From NCBI GenBank assembly GCA_030762935.1, contig CM060899.1, forward strand, positions 61,368,501 to 61,432,500: DNA of 64,000 bases. Direction: 5' to 3'. Below, piece after piece: positions 45,601 through 58,998 of this stretch (its first letter is position 1; every line of letters starts with the position of its first letter). Below the pieces are notes generated by a model. That model searched no databases, had not been told where the DNA came from, and saw only the letters and a list, made by a program, of their open reading frames with translations. Origin of the DNA: Hymenopus coronatus (taxonomy: Eukaryota > Arthropoda > Insecta > Mantodea > Hymenopodidae). The position numbers and the translations under genes are program-made.

Positions 45601-46310
45601 AATCTGATGTGTTCCATTCCATGCCCTTCTCTATATCGTTGTAACAAATTATTGTTAAAAAGGGTGTTCTACCTGCTTCATGCTAATTGAGATAAACATT
45701 AACAGAAATACTTTCTTGAAATAATTGAATACACTAGGCTAAAACAATAGTCAAATCTTTTAAAACCTGTTGCCATGTAGATGAAATCCATTTCTTTGCA
45801 TTAACAGGAGTTGAAAAATTCCCGTATGTGAAAATTTCAAGTATTTTAAAGCTGAATCCAATAACAAGGAATATCTCAAAAATGGTCAACTCCACCAAAA
45901 AAAAAAAAAAAAAAAAAAGTATATGATATAAATTGTGTGTTTTAACGTGATCTACATATTTTGTGCAGTAAGTTTTTGTGTATCTCTTACGGTTTATGAG
46001 TTATGCAAAATTCTGCAAAATTCATTCAGAATAAAGAGGTCTTTAGAGGCTGTTGCTGGAAAATTCAAGATATATATTTCATTTAACATATAAATATCTT
46101 TAATATACAATATTTTAATCAAAATCGTTAGAGCCATTATTGGAAAAATCAAACATTTTTAAATTTGTTCTATGTAAAGGTTAGTTTAGGGTGAGGGGAT
46201 TTTTCTCACAATCTTCGTGTCGCGTCCCTGGAAGATACTAAACTTAAATACCAAGCTTGGTATTTTACCGACTTTTCGTTTTTGAGTTATCATGTTCACA
46301 GACACACGGA

Positions 46311-46342
<32 letters not shown>

Positions 46343-46362
46343 GATCCTGTTCTGAAAATACT
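45601..46362 (-). mobile_element. Family A reverse copy, left part, interrupted by self-insertion (unit 3)
   Basis: Same nested arrangement as 25572-26330; AC run of about 12 repeats at 46313. A run of about 20 A at 45897. Confidence 0.85.
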
Positions 46363-46366
46363 TTTT

Positions 46367-47204
46367 ACTTTCTCTATACGTGCCATGTACATACTGCATA
46401 GAGAAGGTATTGTACGCCACCAAAAAATTCGATACCGAGATTTCACCGGAAATATATGTTTTAGGGTCCCCTGTATCCAAAAAAAGTATTTTCAGAAAAA
46501 GTTCCGTATGTGTGTGTGTCCGTGTGTCAGTGTGTCTGTGAACACGATAACTCAAAAACGAAAAGTCGGTAAAATACCAAACTTGGTATTTAAGTTTAGT
46601 ATCTTCCAGGGATGCGACACGAAGATTTTGAGAAAAATCCCCCCACCCCAACTACCCTTTACATGGAACTTTTTTCGAACATTTTGATTTTCTAAAAAAT
46701 GGCTCTAACGATTTTGATTAAAATATCCTATATTAAAGATATTTACCTGAGAAATAAAATGTATATTTTGAATTTTCCGGGAATAGCCTCTGAAGACTAC
46801 TTTATTCTGGGTCAATTTTACGGAATTTTGCATAACTGCTAAACCGTAAGAGATGGACAAAAACTTACCACACAACAAATGTAGAGCACCTTAAAACACA
46901 ATTTATGTTATATACTTTTTTCGTAGAGTTGATTGTTTTTGAGATATTCCTTGTTTTTGGTTTCAGCTATAAAAACTTGTACTCTTCTCATGAACTCGTG
47001 TCCCTAGAAACAAAGGAACTTCAGTCGCAGAGCAACCAACTTTTGACTATCACTTTAACCTATGGTACCCCCTTATTTCGCTTCTACTAATAAGGAAGCA
47101 AGTAATAAGACTATTTCTGCTAATTTTTGCTCCATTAGATGAAGTAAATAGAATAATTTGTTGCAGTGATATAGAGAAAGTCATGTGAATGGAACACATC
47201 AGAT
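46367..47204 (+). mobile_element. Family A forward copy nested in a reverse copy (unit 3)
   Basis: ACTTTCTCTATACGTGCCAT to ACACATCAGATTTTTTT. Shares its insertion point with unit 2, so the insertion predates the split of units 2 and 3. Confidence 0.88.
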
Positions 47205-47209
47205 TTTTT

Positions 47210-47321
47210 TGGACACAGAAGACTATAAAACGTGTACTTCTAATGAAATCTCGGTATTGAATTTTTGGGTGGAATGCAATACCTCCTCTCTACCCGATGC
47301 ACATAGTATGTGTTGAGAAAG
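47210..47321 (-). mobile_element. Family A reverse copy, right remainder (unit 3)
   Basis: Ends CTACCCGATGCACATAGTAT and GTTGAGAAAG, like unit 1 and unlike unit 2. Confidence 0.82.
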
Positions 47322-48880
47322 TAAACATTTTAAAAGTCATCAAAAAGATTAAAGCACATTTATTGTTTACGTAATGAGTAACAAGACGCATGATATGAGC
47401 AGTATGTACCAAATCAAGAGATTTTACATTTTGTATCCTGGAAACAAAACGTTTGTCTGTTTCTCAAACAGATTTTCCGAGATAGTCTCCAAAATAATTA
47501 AAGTGGCTATTCTTTCTTTAAAATTCAGCTATTCTATTTAGGTCACCTAGATTAGATTAAAAGCATTCTGTAGGTTCGTTTAGGCCAGGAAGCCACTGGG
47601 CATAGTATACACGTATACATATGTTTATATACAATGGGAAAAAAACAACAATGTACAAAGCTCTAGAGCTAAAAGCATGGGTTACAAAAACAACAGATTA
47701 AACATATAATCACACCATTTGCTTCTGAGGCCGGTACGCCACTGGACTAATCTTAATGTGCTCTATAAAAGCATATGTACTTTCTTTTTTGCACATAAAA
47801 CAGAGAATATCAAAATTATTGCTAAAATGTATAAATAAATATAATTTCATTATATGTAACACGGATGCAATATCAAATGATAGTTTTCTAATTATCGACA
47901 TAACACTTACTACTAGTAATTATATAAAACTAAAATATGATTATTGTATTATGTACTCTTCATAAATGTCAACAAATTACAATACATACTTACAAATATG
48001 TTATAGAATTTACAATGCAAAAATGTACAATTATGCACTAGAGTGTAAAATATCAAAGCAACAGGCTTTACAGATCTTGTGTCATTGCTCCTCGTATTCA
48101 TCGAAGCATATCCTAATCAATGATTCCATAATATATAATTAGCCTGCATTATTAATAACAAACTTTCTATTTGCTAATTCAAATTTTAATTTGAAGATTC
48201 CATTGTGATGAAAGTCTAGTGTAAAACTTCCATAGACAATCCAGATTTGAAATCTGCTAGATTGCTGAGGTTTTGACTTCTTCTTGGAAGCACTGGGGTT
48301 TAGCTTCGCAGAAGCTTTGACTAAGCCCTGTTATTGCTCTGCAGTCACGGCCATTTGGCAGCTCTAACGGAGAATAACAAAAGTAGTGAATCTAGATCTC
48401 ATATGAAAGTAAGACCAAACTGCTATCTTTTTATAATAGCTGTGGCCTTATTTTCAAATTTAATTTGAGAATTTCTTTCTCTTTTTTCCTACTTTTCCAG
48501 AGCCTTTAGCAGATTAAAAACTATTAAGAACTCCAGCACTTAACAATATCTTCCAACTTTGTTACAGTTAATAACTACTGTTTCAGAAGCATGTATGATG
48601 ATTGAATTCAGTCATCCCATCTCTGAAGTAGTTTACACTGTTAACAAGGTGGTCTGTTTTCTGTTAATCCATGATAAACTCCACAAAATCAGGATATAAA
48701 GCTAAAATGCTGAGCATGAATTATAAGGGCAATTCCCTTCAAATTCAAAAATGTTACAAAAAGGACTGTAGCATCATAACCTAGAGATTTTAGATCACAT
48801 GTCATATTCTGACATCATTCTTAGATGTACAGGTAGACAAATATATATCATGGATATAGATAACCTTCGAAAAAGAATCT
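47322..48880. other. AT-rich stretch (unit 3)
   Basis: Nothing recognised; collinear with 27289-28870. Confidence 0.5.
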
Positions 48881-49262
48881 GATCTGTTCCATTCACATGA
48901 CTTTTTCTACATCTCTGCAACAAATTATTGTTAAAAAGGTTATTCTTCTATTTACTTCATTCTAATCGAGAAAAAATTACCAAAATGGTCTTATTACGTG
49001 CTTCCTTGTAAGTAGAAGCAAAATAAGGGAGTGTCATAGGTTAAAGTAAAAGTCAAATGCTGGTTGCTATGTGACTGAAGTTGCTTTGTTTGTATGGACA
49101 GGAGTTGACAAATACCTGTATGAGAAAAGCTGAAACTAAAAACAAGGAATATCTAAAAAATGATCAACTCCACGAAAAAAAAAAAGAATATAAATAAATT
49201 GTGTATTTTAACGTGCTCTAATTTTTTTGTGGGGTAAGTTTTTGTCCATCTCTTATGCTTTC
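48881..49262 (-). mobile_element. Family A reverse copy, partial (unit 3)
   Basis: Same as 28871-29262. Confidence 0.75.
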
Positions 49263-49948
49263 TGTTGGTTTCGTATTCTGTGTAACAGTTTCATACATTG
49301 TTGCTGTTTTCCTTTAATAGTTACCTACTTTATTATTAGTTCATATTGTTTTCTAACCTCTTTTATTGGTTTTCTGTTTTTTAAAAATTTGTGAAGAATT
49401 ATGCGCCCTTAGAAATACTGAAACGATTAAAACATTATCATGACGAGAAGTAAGTAGGTAACTTTTATATATGTGTCGTAGTAGATAGTATGTACACTGG
49501 CGCCGCGCAGCGGAGCGCGCTTGAACTCCTTGAGTGATCACACTAGATTATTCTATCCGTCATGCCCAAATGATAGGTTCTTATCATTCCATTTGTATTG
49601 CTTTTGGGTGTGAAATAACAACATTGAGAAAGAGTAATAAGTAAAAGAACCAATTGCATCTGCTATTCTATAATGCAAAGAAAAACATTCAATCCCTTAA
49701 TATTTTTCCGTATTTGAATGGTTTTTTTACATGCTTCTTACAATGATAGTAGTATACGACTGGCAAGCAGTCCCTGACTATACATAAATGGTATTATAAA
49801 CAGAATGCCAATTATAAAATTAAATCAGTCCGTCCGATATCTGGTAGACTCGTGGTGAGCCTAAGTGTAGCTCCTGTGTACCTACCCTGGTAACCGCTTA
49901 ACCACAGAAATTACCCTTCAATACTAATACAGGAAAGTCGGCTTAAAA

Positions 49949-50112
49949 ATGGCGACAAGGGACACCAGCGATCCTAGCGCAGCGGTCTGGAGTATTGTTG
50001 GGAGCTGTATAAGTAAGTATGGTGTAAGAGGTGCTTACATTTACTTTTTCTGATTTTAGGCAATGAAAACCTTCAAGGACGGGAAAGTGTGCAAAGTATT
50101 TTATTGCCATAA
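49949..50112 (+). other. Candidate two-exon remnant with start codon (unit 3)
   Basis: Here the ATG is present in a good context (AAAAATGGCG). Exon 1 (49949-50012) gives MATRDTSDPSAAVWSIVGSC; donor GTAAGTATGG at 50013; acceptor CTTTTTCTGATTTTAG ends at 50059 (intron 47 bp); exon 2 gives SNENLQGRESVQSILLP and stops at 50110-50112. Sequence shows the signals, but 38 codons is too short to claim a gene; more likely a captured 5' end or chance. Confidence 0.35.
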
Positions 50113-50370
50113 CTATATCTCTCTTTCTTTCGATTTCCTCGAGATAAAGACATGTATGTAAGCACTACTTTAGTGCATAAGATCAGCTATTCTCCACGAG
50201 GTTACAGTACGATAAAGTCATTAAAAAACTACTCAAAATTGCAAAATCATAACAATTATTGAAGTAATAATACATACGTAATGAGCAATAGTTGTGGCTA
50301 AATACGTTGGTCGAGGTCTGTTTTCTCTTACAGACAATATTAGATTAAGATAGCTCTGAAGGAGATCCCG

Positions 50371-50673
50371 GTCGCCCTCCGTGGTGTAATGGTTACCATG
50401 CTAACTTCATATACCCAAGGTCGCGGGTTTCAAACCCGGGGGAGGACGATGGATTTTTTCGGGCGTAAAAATCTTTAGCATGGCTTCCTTCGGAAGGGAA
50501 GTAAAGCCGTGGGTCCCGTGTCGTAGATTTACGGCACGTAAAAGAACCTCAAGCCTGATAGAGAGGCCTCTGAGCAAAATTAAGCGGTCTTTCACGCCCA
50601 GTATAGAATGGGACGCTGACAATCACAGCAGCTAAAGAGCGTCCATAAATAAAACGCCATTTCATTTCATTTG
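50371..50673 (+). mobile_element. tRNA-derived SINE, copy 1 (unit 3)
   Basis: Flanked by GAAGGAGATC (50358-50367) and GAAAGAGATC (50674-50683). Nearly identical to the unit 2 copy, with both box-like motifs kept. Confidence 0.9.
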
Positions 50674-50683
50674 GAAAGAGATC

Positions 50684-51697
50684 AGAATTTTTAAAGTGTT
50701 GAAAAGCATAACATATCCAGATTAGAAATCTGCTATACCTGCCTATTCGTCATAGGGCCCTAAAAGTTTGCAAAGGATTGTCATGGCAGAATAACAAATC
50801 CGGATCGCGTGTGGAAGTAAATGGGGGTTAATATACTTTAATATATAAATTGGTAACTAAAGGAAATATTAGTTTTAGTTAGCTCTCAATTATTTATCTT
50901 AGCTTAGAAGGAACCTAAAAAAATGCAAGTTACAGTTTTCTTTTGCACGGTTACTTTCCAAAATGGCAACTGCTGAAAATCTAATATTATTTAATCTATT
51001 AACTGGGCAGAGTAAAATAAATTCTACAGATACACACGTTCGATCAGGTTCTCTGAGCTTTGACAGATTCTGTGGGTCGAAATCGCTTTTCCCCTCAATA
51101 CACTTTAGAATTTCTGATTTTCGTTTTTTCAGCACAAACAATTGTTTTAGAATTATATTTTATTCACAGACGCCTAAATGTGGGTTAAATAAACACTTTT
51201 ATTATGTGATCTGTAAAGGTTAACTCAACTAGTACTTGAAATATATCAAAGCTTGCTTCCTTGTTTGTGACTTACATTGAAAAGAACATGCTAAATTGGC
51301 GTATTTATTCGGATTTTAATAGAAATCGCGACGGGTGTAGCAGCATTTTTCCATTGATTTAGATCAGCTGATGTGTGTGCTTCAGACCGCTAGACTCGAG
51401 GGTAGCACCAGCCGTTCCCATGTTAAATAGAGGGAGTTTCCTGTTTTAGTAATGAAGTGTATTTGACCACAGGATGGTTTAGATTGTGTAATTTGAGATT
51501 TCGGGTGATACTGTCAAGGAAGTAGTAGTAGTAGTGCTTGCATTTTTCAGGAACAAGTATCCTTTTCCTCTACTCCGCATTTGGTGTTTTGTATCATTTA
51601 TTTATTAACATTGTAGAATGTTCTACGAAGTATATAAATAGCACTTTAATGGCATCTGTTATTGGCCAAAGTTGAAATAGTTCAGGTCTTTTCATAT
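50684..51697. other. AT-rich stretch (unit 3)
   Basis: No gene recognised; a short AGTAGTAGTAGT run near 51520 is private to this unit. About 60 bp near 51170 are missing relative to unit 2. Confidence 0.5.
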
Positions 51698-51987
51698 AGA
51701 TGGCAGCGCCCCGAGAGAAAGACATGCTCTTGTGGCAAGGAAGTTAGAAATAAAACCAAATAACACGCTGTGCCGGGGACAATATTCCTCAATAAAAATA
51801 AAAACGCTACTTTTTGTGTCGGAAGATTTAGCATAATTACGTTTTGTTGCAAATCCATGTAGCTGCATTATCAACCAAACCACCAGTTTATAAGCTCCTC
51901 TTAAATTTAAATTCCATACAGTTGCTAAAGTTGTCGCTAGATGGCAGTAACACAGCCTAAATTACAGGCCGGACGTTCCTGCCATCT
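51698..51987. promoter_or_regulatory. AGATGGCAG word cluster (unit 3)
   Basis: Words at 51698-51706, 51939-51947 and reverse at 51979-51987. Confidence 0.4.
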
Positions 51988-52031
51988 ACTGATCTTAAGT
52001 TCACATCTTTACATCCTATGAGTAAACTGCA

Positions 52032-52097
52032 GGGGGCGGGGCATTCAGCCAGTTTTAAGGAAAAGAGTAGCCATTGGCTGCGAGGCTTATGACGTCA
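52032..52097 (+). promoter_or_regulatory. Promoter-like segment: GC box, inverted CCAAT, CRE (unit 3)
   Basis: GGGGGCGGGG (52032-52041), ATTGG (52073-52077), TGACGTCA (52090-52097). Confidence 0.4.
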
Positions 52098-52561
52098 CCG
52101 CGCGGATGCGTAGAGAATTTCTGGAAGATCCATACATATTAGTAAATTCTACAACATTTAAATTAATAAGAGTATTTCAAAGAAGTATTTTTCTTTGCAA
52201 ACAATGGCGTGATGATTGCAATATTACACAAGGCCATTAGATATTATTTTCCTAAAGCAAAACAACTTTTCAAAAACTTCCATTACAAACGCTAGAAGCT
52301 CATTTCACCTGAGAAGTGCAGACTGCGTCAAATTTACAGCTGATTAAACTGATTCAGTCAATCCACTGCGTACTGAAAATTTCCTTTTTCCTGAAAAGCG
52401 ATGTTTGTAGGATTATTATTTTATACCTAGACCATTCGATATTGTTTTCAATAAGCCAGCAAAAACACATTTTAGAAACAGTAGAAGTTTTTTTTTTTTG
52501 GTTTGAGCACTGCATTTATAATAATTTTACTGAAGATGAAGCTACCCATAGTTGATTTTTT

Positions 52562-53370
52562 ACTTTCTCTACAAGCTCTATGTACATAGTGTATAGAGAA
52601 AATTTGATACCGAGATTTCACCGGAAATATGTTTTAGGGTCCCATGTATAAAAAAAAAGCATTTTCTGAAAAAGGTCCGTGTATGTGTGTGCACGTGTGT
52701 CTGTGAACACGATAACTTGAAAACGAAAAGTCGGTAAAATACCAAACTTGGTGTTTACATTTAGTATCTTCTAGGGATGCGACACGAAGATTTTCAGAAA
52801 AATCCCCCCACCCCAAACTACTCTTTACATGGCACCTTTTTTGAAAATTTTGATTTTTGTAAAAATGGCTCTGACGATTTTGATTAAAATTTCGTATATT
52901 AAAGATATTTACCTGACGAATAAAGTGTATATCTTGAATTTTCTGGGAATAGCCTCTGAAGACTACTTTATTCTGAATGAATTTTACGAAATTTTGCATA
53001 ACTGCTAAACCATAAGAGGACAAAACTTACGACACAAAAAATGTAGAGCACGTTAAAACACACAATTTATGTTGTATACACTTTTTTTCGTGGATTTGAT
53101 CGTTTTTTGCGTTATTCCTTGTTTGATTTCACCTTTAAAAACTTATACTTTTCTCATACAGGAATTTGTCAACTCCTGTCCATACAAAGAAAGGAACTTC
53201 AGTCACATAGTAACCAGCTTTTGACTATCAAAGAAGCCAGTAATAAGACTTTCTGTTATTTTTTTTTTTTTTTTTTCGATTAGCATGAAGTAAATAGAAG
53301 CATAAGCTTTTTAACAATAATTTGTCCAGAGATGTAGAGAAAGTCATGTGAATGTAACACTTCTGATTTT
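52562..53370 (+). mobile_element. Family A forward copy (unit 3)
   Basis: Same as 32631-33430, with a longer T run (about 18) at 53260. Confidence 0.86.
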
Positions 53371-54905
53371 TTTTTAATTGTATTTCTTGATCGTCTGCAT
53401 TTTAAGTCTTCTATTCAGGTATCTAATTGGAATAAAAGTCCTGGTTCCCACATAAAGACGAACAACTTCCTCCTTGACTTCTGGAAACTTGAAAAGAATG
53501 CATGAAAGAAGTGTTTTAATGACTTCTTAGCATGTTGAGATATTTGCAGCTCCATGAAAACTGCAGAGGATTACTTCGGATCGCCTTATTTTACACAACC
53601 AATCCTGGGCAGGAGAAAGCAACCCCCCTTTAGATATAATGGATTTGATCAAGGTCACTGTGCTCACGTCAATTGCTTTATACTTGAAAGCAATATACCC
53701 TGCAAGGTATTTAAGTGCATCAGGCGTAACGTCTGGATTTCCAATGTCATCTTGTGCGTCTTAAATTAGCAGTTCTTGGTGAAGTTAATTGGCTGCCGCA
53801 TTTTGAGCACATAATGATGAAACATTCTCCACAGTATATACCTGACTATCAAGAAATTAATATCAGATTCTGTCTCTTCCATTGCTATATTCAAAGTAGA
53901 GCAAGAGTGAACAGAACTGGGGCGTTTTCTGACTGGAGTTTCCTGTAAGAATCACTTCATATGGTGTGGGGCTGTAAAATATTCCAAATCTGCGTATTTT
54001 AGAAAAGACATTTTCGAGGCAGTCCCGATTAAGAGTACATAACTGGCATCCATTCATATGATATCCTGGAATAGTCCCCGAAGAGGTGATGGAAATAAGA
54101 AAGCCTTTTTGAAAAGGCTCAAGACTATTTCTTTTTCCAAATCTCACCACTGAGATGACTGTTAATCGCTTCAGTGTGTTTTCCTGAGTGCGACGAAATA
54201 AACCATATCCACTTTTTACTTTCTGTGCACTATAGAGAAGCTATTGCATTCCACTCAAAAATTCGATACCGAGATTTCACCGGAAATACATGCTTTGGGT
54301 ATTCCTGAATTCAGAAAAAGTCCATGTGTGTACGTGCATGTGTCGGTAGTTCACCTGCGGTGCCATAGGTAGTTAAAGCGGGCGTTAAACACTACCAAAA
54401 AAAAAAAAAAAAAATATGTCGGTGGACAGCATAGCTCAAACACCAAAAGACCGTTACGTTTTCTTAGATTCATATCTGTTTCACATTGAGAGTTCACTAT
54501 TTCCAGTTATTCTCTATGTATATCCTGTTCTACGGGTGCAAATACTGTCATCTAATGTCACTCTTTTCTTGGGTGATACATTTTCTAAAGTGGAAAATGC
54601 TCTTTTAATAATTTCCCTTTTTCCAACTCTCTGTTCTCGTTCGCCTTTATGAACTGAGCTTTGTTCCGCGTGCCAATGGAATATACATTGTGAAGGGACA
54701 GAATCTGGTAATCCTAAAAGTTGAACTTTTTAGATACCTTTAGGCAGAAAATGAACACCACAGACTCTCGCAGTTTTAACGTTTATATTGTCTTTGCGTT
54801 TGCACCTTATTGCTTTCCCTCATCGCTAAGGAAAGAATGAAATGTCACTTGCTTATTATTCCTACCTGTACTTTTGCAAGTTGATACGTGCCCATGACTA
54901 CTCAT
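53371..54905 (-). pseudogene. THAP / P-element-like transposase fossil (unit 3)
   Basis: Same structure as unit 2. This copy keeps about 18 bp near 53620 that restore SKGGLLSPAQDW after the DALKYLAGYIAFKYK block; SxGGLxxP is part of the P-element-type C-terminal region, so unit 3 is closer to the ancestral sequence there. THAP start at 54903-54905. Broken by the same shifts and by a family A fragment (54218-54343). Confidence 0.75.
54218..54343 (+). mobile_element. Family A 5'-end fragment in the fossil (unit 3)
   Basis: Same piece as 34259-34385. Confidence 0.75.
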
Positions 54906-55607
54906 TCTAATAAAACCAAGCAAACCACTTAGAAATGAATACGTGAATTAGTAATCACTAACGTATTGAAGAAAGCAACCCAGAAACAGCAAAAATAACC
55001 ACAATGTATTTTAAAGTACCTCAACAATACACGTGCTAAGCAGATGACAAAATAACAGCGTCCGCGAGGTGACGTCACGATAACAAGGAAACACATGGCA
55101 CCTCGAGTCAAAATGCTGTGAATGGGCTACCTAATCAACTCTACCGCTGAATCCTTGCACTTGACAGTTCGGGTGGTTTCACATAAGGTTGGCTATGCTG
55201 CCTTTGCGACATTGCCAGAGTAACTAGTAAACAAGAACAGCTGATTACAAATGTCTCTATCATGTGCAAACATGAACATAAACAGTGTACATAGTAAATG
55301 AATGCCGATGAATAATGAAACTAATTCGCTATTATTGATGTTAATTGAAAATAACAGTGATACTACAACGTATGTAGCATACATACGTATATCCGACAAT
55401 ATAGAACAAATTAATGCTAAATAGCTTGTTACAATGAGAGAAAGTGATTTTCACCGGTTTAGAATTTTAGTGGCTGAATTTCATCGTCATTATCACCGTC
55501 GTCATCGTCACCAAGACATATCATTACTGGTTCACATTCACTGATGAATCCGTCTGATACTTGTGCTTTTCGTATTATTTTGCGCATATGATTCACTTTC
55601 TTCTTCC
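54906..55607. other. Upstream region of the THAP-transposase fossil (unit 3)
   Basis: CRE-like GTGACGTCAC near 55069 as in unit 2. No gene recognised. Confidence 0.45.
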
Positions 55608-55880
55608 GTCGCCCTCCGTGGTATAGTGGTTACCATGCTAACTCCATATACCCAAGGTCGCGGAATTTTTTCGGGTGTAAAAATCCTTAGCATGGCTTCC
55701 TTCGAAGGGAAGTAAAAGCCGTTGGTCCCGTGTCGTAGATTTACGGCACGTAAAAGAACCTCAAACCTGATAGAGAGGCCTCTGAGCAAAATTAAGCGGT
55801 CTTTGACGCCCAATTTAGAATGGAACGCTAAGAACCAGAGTAGTTAAATAGCGCCTATAAATAACATGCAATTTCCATTT
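55608..55880 (+). mobile_element. tRNA-derived SINE, copy 2, B box deleted (unit 3)
   Basis: 13-bp target duplication ACTTTCTTCTTCC at 55595-55607 and 55881-55893; same internal deletion as 35629-35901. Confidence 0.92.
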
Positions 55881-56654
55881 ACTTTCTTCTTCCATAAAGC
55901 CATGTCCCTATCTTCCCGCGAAAGTGTATCCACCTCTACAATTGTAAAAGTCTTGTTATGTTCCCTCACGTAGAAACACCAAAACACTATCAGCAAATAT
56001 AAACAATAGCAAATAATACGTAGCTTGCGCAGAACAGCTTAACGCATGTGTTAGTTCACAAACTGAGCACGTGGTAAAAATAGCCAGATATTGCAACGGT
56101 GTGGCCTCTAGATGCGTTTCGGATGTCTGACCGAATGGTTCAAAAAGTCAAACGGGTAAAGGTTTTCATCTGTTTTCAGCTGATGTACCAACTTAACTCC
56201 CAACTGTCAAGTTCAAGGATTCAGCGGCGGGGGTATACCTTGAGTAAACTGCGCATTTTGCGTTTTCAGTTGCTGTTAATAAACTGCTACTGATTTTGCT
56301 ATCTGTTGGTAACACATATCGTATGTACCTAATAATGGTAGATTTTCCAGTTTTATAATCTCGGGTATTCCCGAGATGAACTTTCCAGTCACCATATTTC
56401 AGTTTCACCGGAACTGTACCTGAGTTTAGATTTCATAGTTTATGTGTGCACTAGCGCGGCTTAATGGCAGATTCATAAACATTATTTGACTTATTGCAAA
56501 TGTGGAGTTGTCGAAAAGCAATTATTATGCTTAAGCACATTAAAAATTATGTAATTATATGGAAACTTGTATAAGAATTTAATATTTAAACAGTGCACAA
56601 AACCATAGTGACAAAATGGCGGAATTGACGGCCAATCTAGAATTTAGACTTGGG
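55881..56654. other. Stretch without recognised gene (unit 3)
   Basis: Collinear with 35902-36690; a 12-bp gap near 56290 relative to unit 2. Confidence 0.5.
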
Positions 56655-57580
56655 GCGATTCATGAACATATCGTTCATATGAACGACTACAGGGAAAGAA
56701 TCGTATGAATGGTGTCTATTTTGGCATGAATCGTCGTTCAAAAAAGAATCGCATGAATCGAAAAAATCGTATGAGTCGAAAAGAATAGCATGAATCGTGT
56801 CAACCATAGCAGATATCGTCGTTCAAAAAGAATCGCAGATTTGAAGAATCGTGATCAGTATTGGGATTTGTCTTTCTTTTGCTTACACCTTTCGAAGTAC
56901 CAAACCGAATTTCGACGAAAACTGCCGAGTGCGCACGATGATGTGTACAGGGATTTATAACCATTTATTTTATTGTGAGAAAATAAATAGTGCTGAGGCT
57001 ATGAAGATAAACATAAGAATATATAACAATATAAAATATACATAAGAAAACGAACATTGCTTAAATTGCCACGAGCGTCGTTATATTGTTTAGGGATGAA
57101 TTATTGTACACATGAAAGGCGCATTTACAACTGTTTTATATACACATATATTTATTTTTGCAGTATCTTAAATATAACTAGCTCCACCATAATAGGTATA
57201 GGAACATACTATTCTAATACATTAAAATTCCCTCGAATATTCCTGAAGAAAATTATTCTGGGGACTAGCGTTGCCTTATAATGACGCATTTACAAAAATT
57301 AAATAACTTAGTGGCGCGCACAACCAGTTGATGAGTAATTACTCTGCTTATTTACATTTCACATATACCGCCATGTAGTCGCAGTTAAGGTGTCAATTTT
57401 AGGGTTTAACAAACCTTTTTTTTTTCTCAAATAACGGAGGAGATTTTACCAAACATGCTTTATTCTAATTTCTGTATTATGCTTATGGACACCATATACT
57501 ATAGCCATGTATGACGGTGACGATTAAAAATCGTGAACGACACGATAGCATGATTTATTCCTCATGAATGAACCGCTCGG
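56655..57580. repeat. GAATCG/TGAACG-rich candidate element (unit 3)
   Basis: Nearly identical to 36691-37611. Confidence 0.4.
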
Positions 57581-58114
57581 CGTCACTTTTACACTTATTA
57601 TACTAAGCTCAGGGTGCATATTCCACCTACCAGTGGACTAATAAGGAGCACACCTGCATGTATGTGTGCTCCTGTTCTAAAAATTCTTGATGTCAATCAA
57701 TTTGAAGTTCATTTATTTTCGTGACAACGTAGATATAACTTTGCATTGCGCAGTTATACTTATAACTGTTGAGTTTAGATGCTCCAGTTCATAATTCCTT
57801 TGCAATATTATCTGTTCTTACGGTATAACAATCATGTAGATAATTACATAAGTTGTAAATAAATGGCTTAATAACAAAACGATATAATGAATTTCGATTA
57901 TGCATCAGCTTATAAAAGTTTTGTTTCTTTTCTTAATACATCAAATGTTAATACCTGTGCTGTTATCTATACGGCAACAGAGTGAAATAGTTCTGGTCTG
58001 GATTAGTAGATGGCGTTAACGCAGACTGTTATAGACAAGTGATGAGAGTATTCGACTGCAGAATATCGATGTATTCAATTCTTGCTTCTTCTCGAGATAT
58101 TTCAAAACCTGATT
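57581..58114. other. AT-rich stretch (unit 3)
   Basis: Nothing recognised. Confidence 0.45.
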
Positions 58115-58298
58115 ACTGTATTTGAACAATTGAATACAATTGAATGGGATCAAGTACACGGTTCTCGATTGTGAATGTTGTATTCAAATGTTGCACTCGG
58201 ATAGGTGCAGGTGCACCGAACTGAATCGAGATCCAGTCTCCAGATGGTGCTGGCATAGCTACACCTAAATGTAGCTCATCAATACGCTTGGACACTTG
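58115..58298 (-). other. Candidate host-gene exon fragment (unit 3)
   Basis: Same acceptor-like site and the same peptide as 38143-38335, without any amino-acid change that I see. Confidence 0.38.
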
Positions 58299-58998
58299 CT
58301 AGGAAGAGCGCATGAGTGTGCTCATTGATAATAAACAGCTTGACTCATGAATAATTCTTTTTATTTTGTAAAAGAAATGTCGCTTATTCACATCCTATAG
58401 TTTATAACATTTTACGTTGTTCATTGTCAATGTGTATAGTGCATGTAAACACGCAGAGAATGTACAAAATTAAAACTAAGTACGCACGTGTTAAATATTA
58501 TACCTTAACATTTCTGTGTTCAAACAAAATGGTTTCCTGTCATGATTATTTTTCGAATCACTGCAACATAGCGACCACACATACAAATTACAATAATTAA
58601 AGTCATGTGCGCAGCATTGAATTGTTTAGGAATAAAAGGTCCAAAGCAGTACTACAGGGTCATTATTTTATATGGTAACCCACCCGCGCGCTGTCTAACA
58701 ATGCGCGAGAGAGCCGGGAGTTGCCGGGAAAACTAAACGGGCAGAGGCGGACTACAAACCTTACCTTATATTAGATGCTGGGAATGTTTATCCTTTTCCT
58801 CTCAAACAAGCATCGTAACTCTTAAAAATGTTGTCAGTCACTCGCTGGAGCCCAGTATCGACTGTGGTGAGTATTCACATGCCATTTAAGTAAAATCAAG
58901 ATTCGTTATAGTAAAACAAAATATGTGAGTTAATGAAGTCTCTTTCTACCATTTGAAAAAACAAAAAACAATGGCAACAATTCTCACGTTTACCGGGG
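58299..58998. other. Stretch without recognised gene (unit 3)
   Basis: Same content as 38336-38998. Confidence 0.5.
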
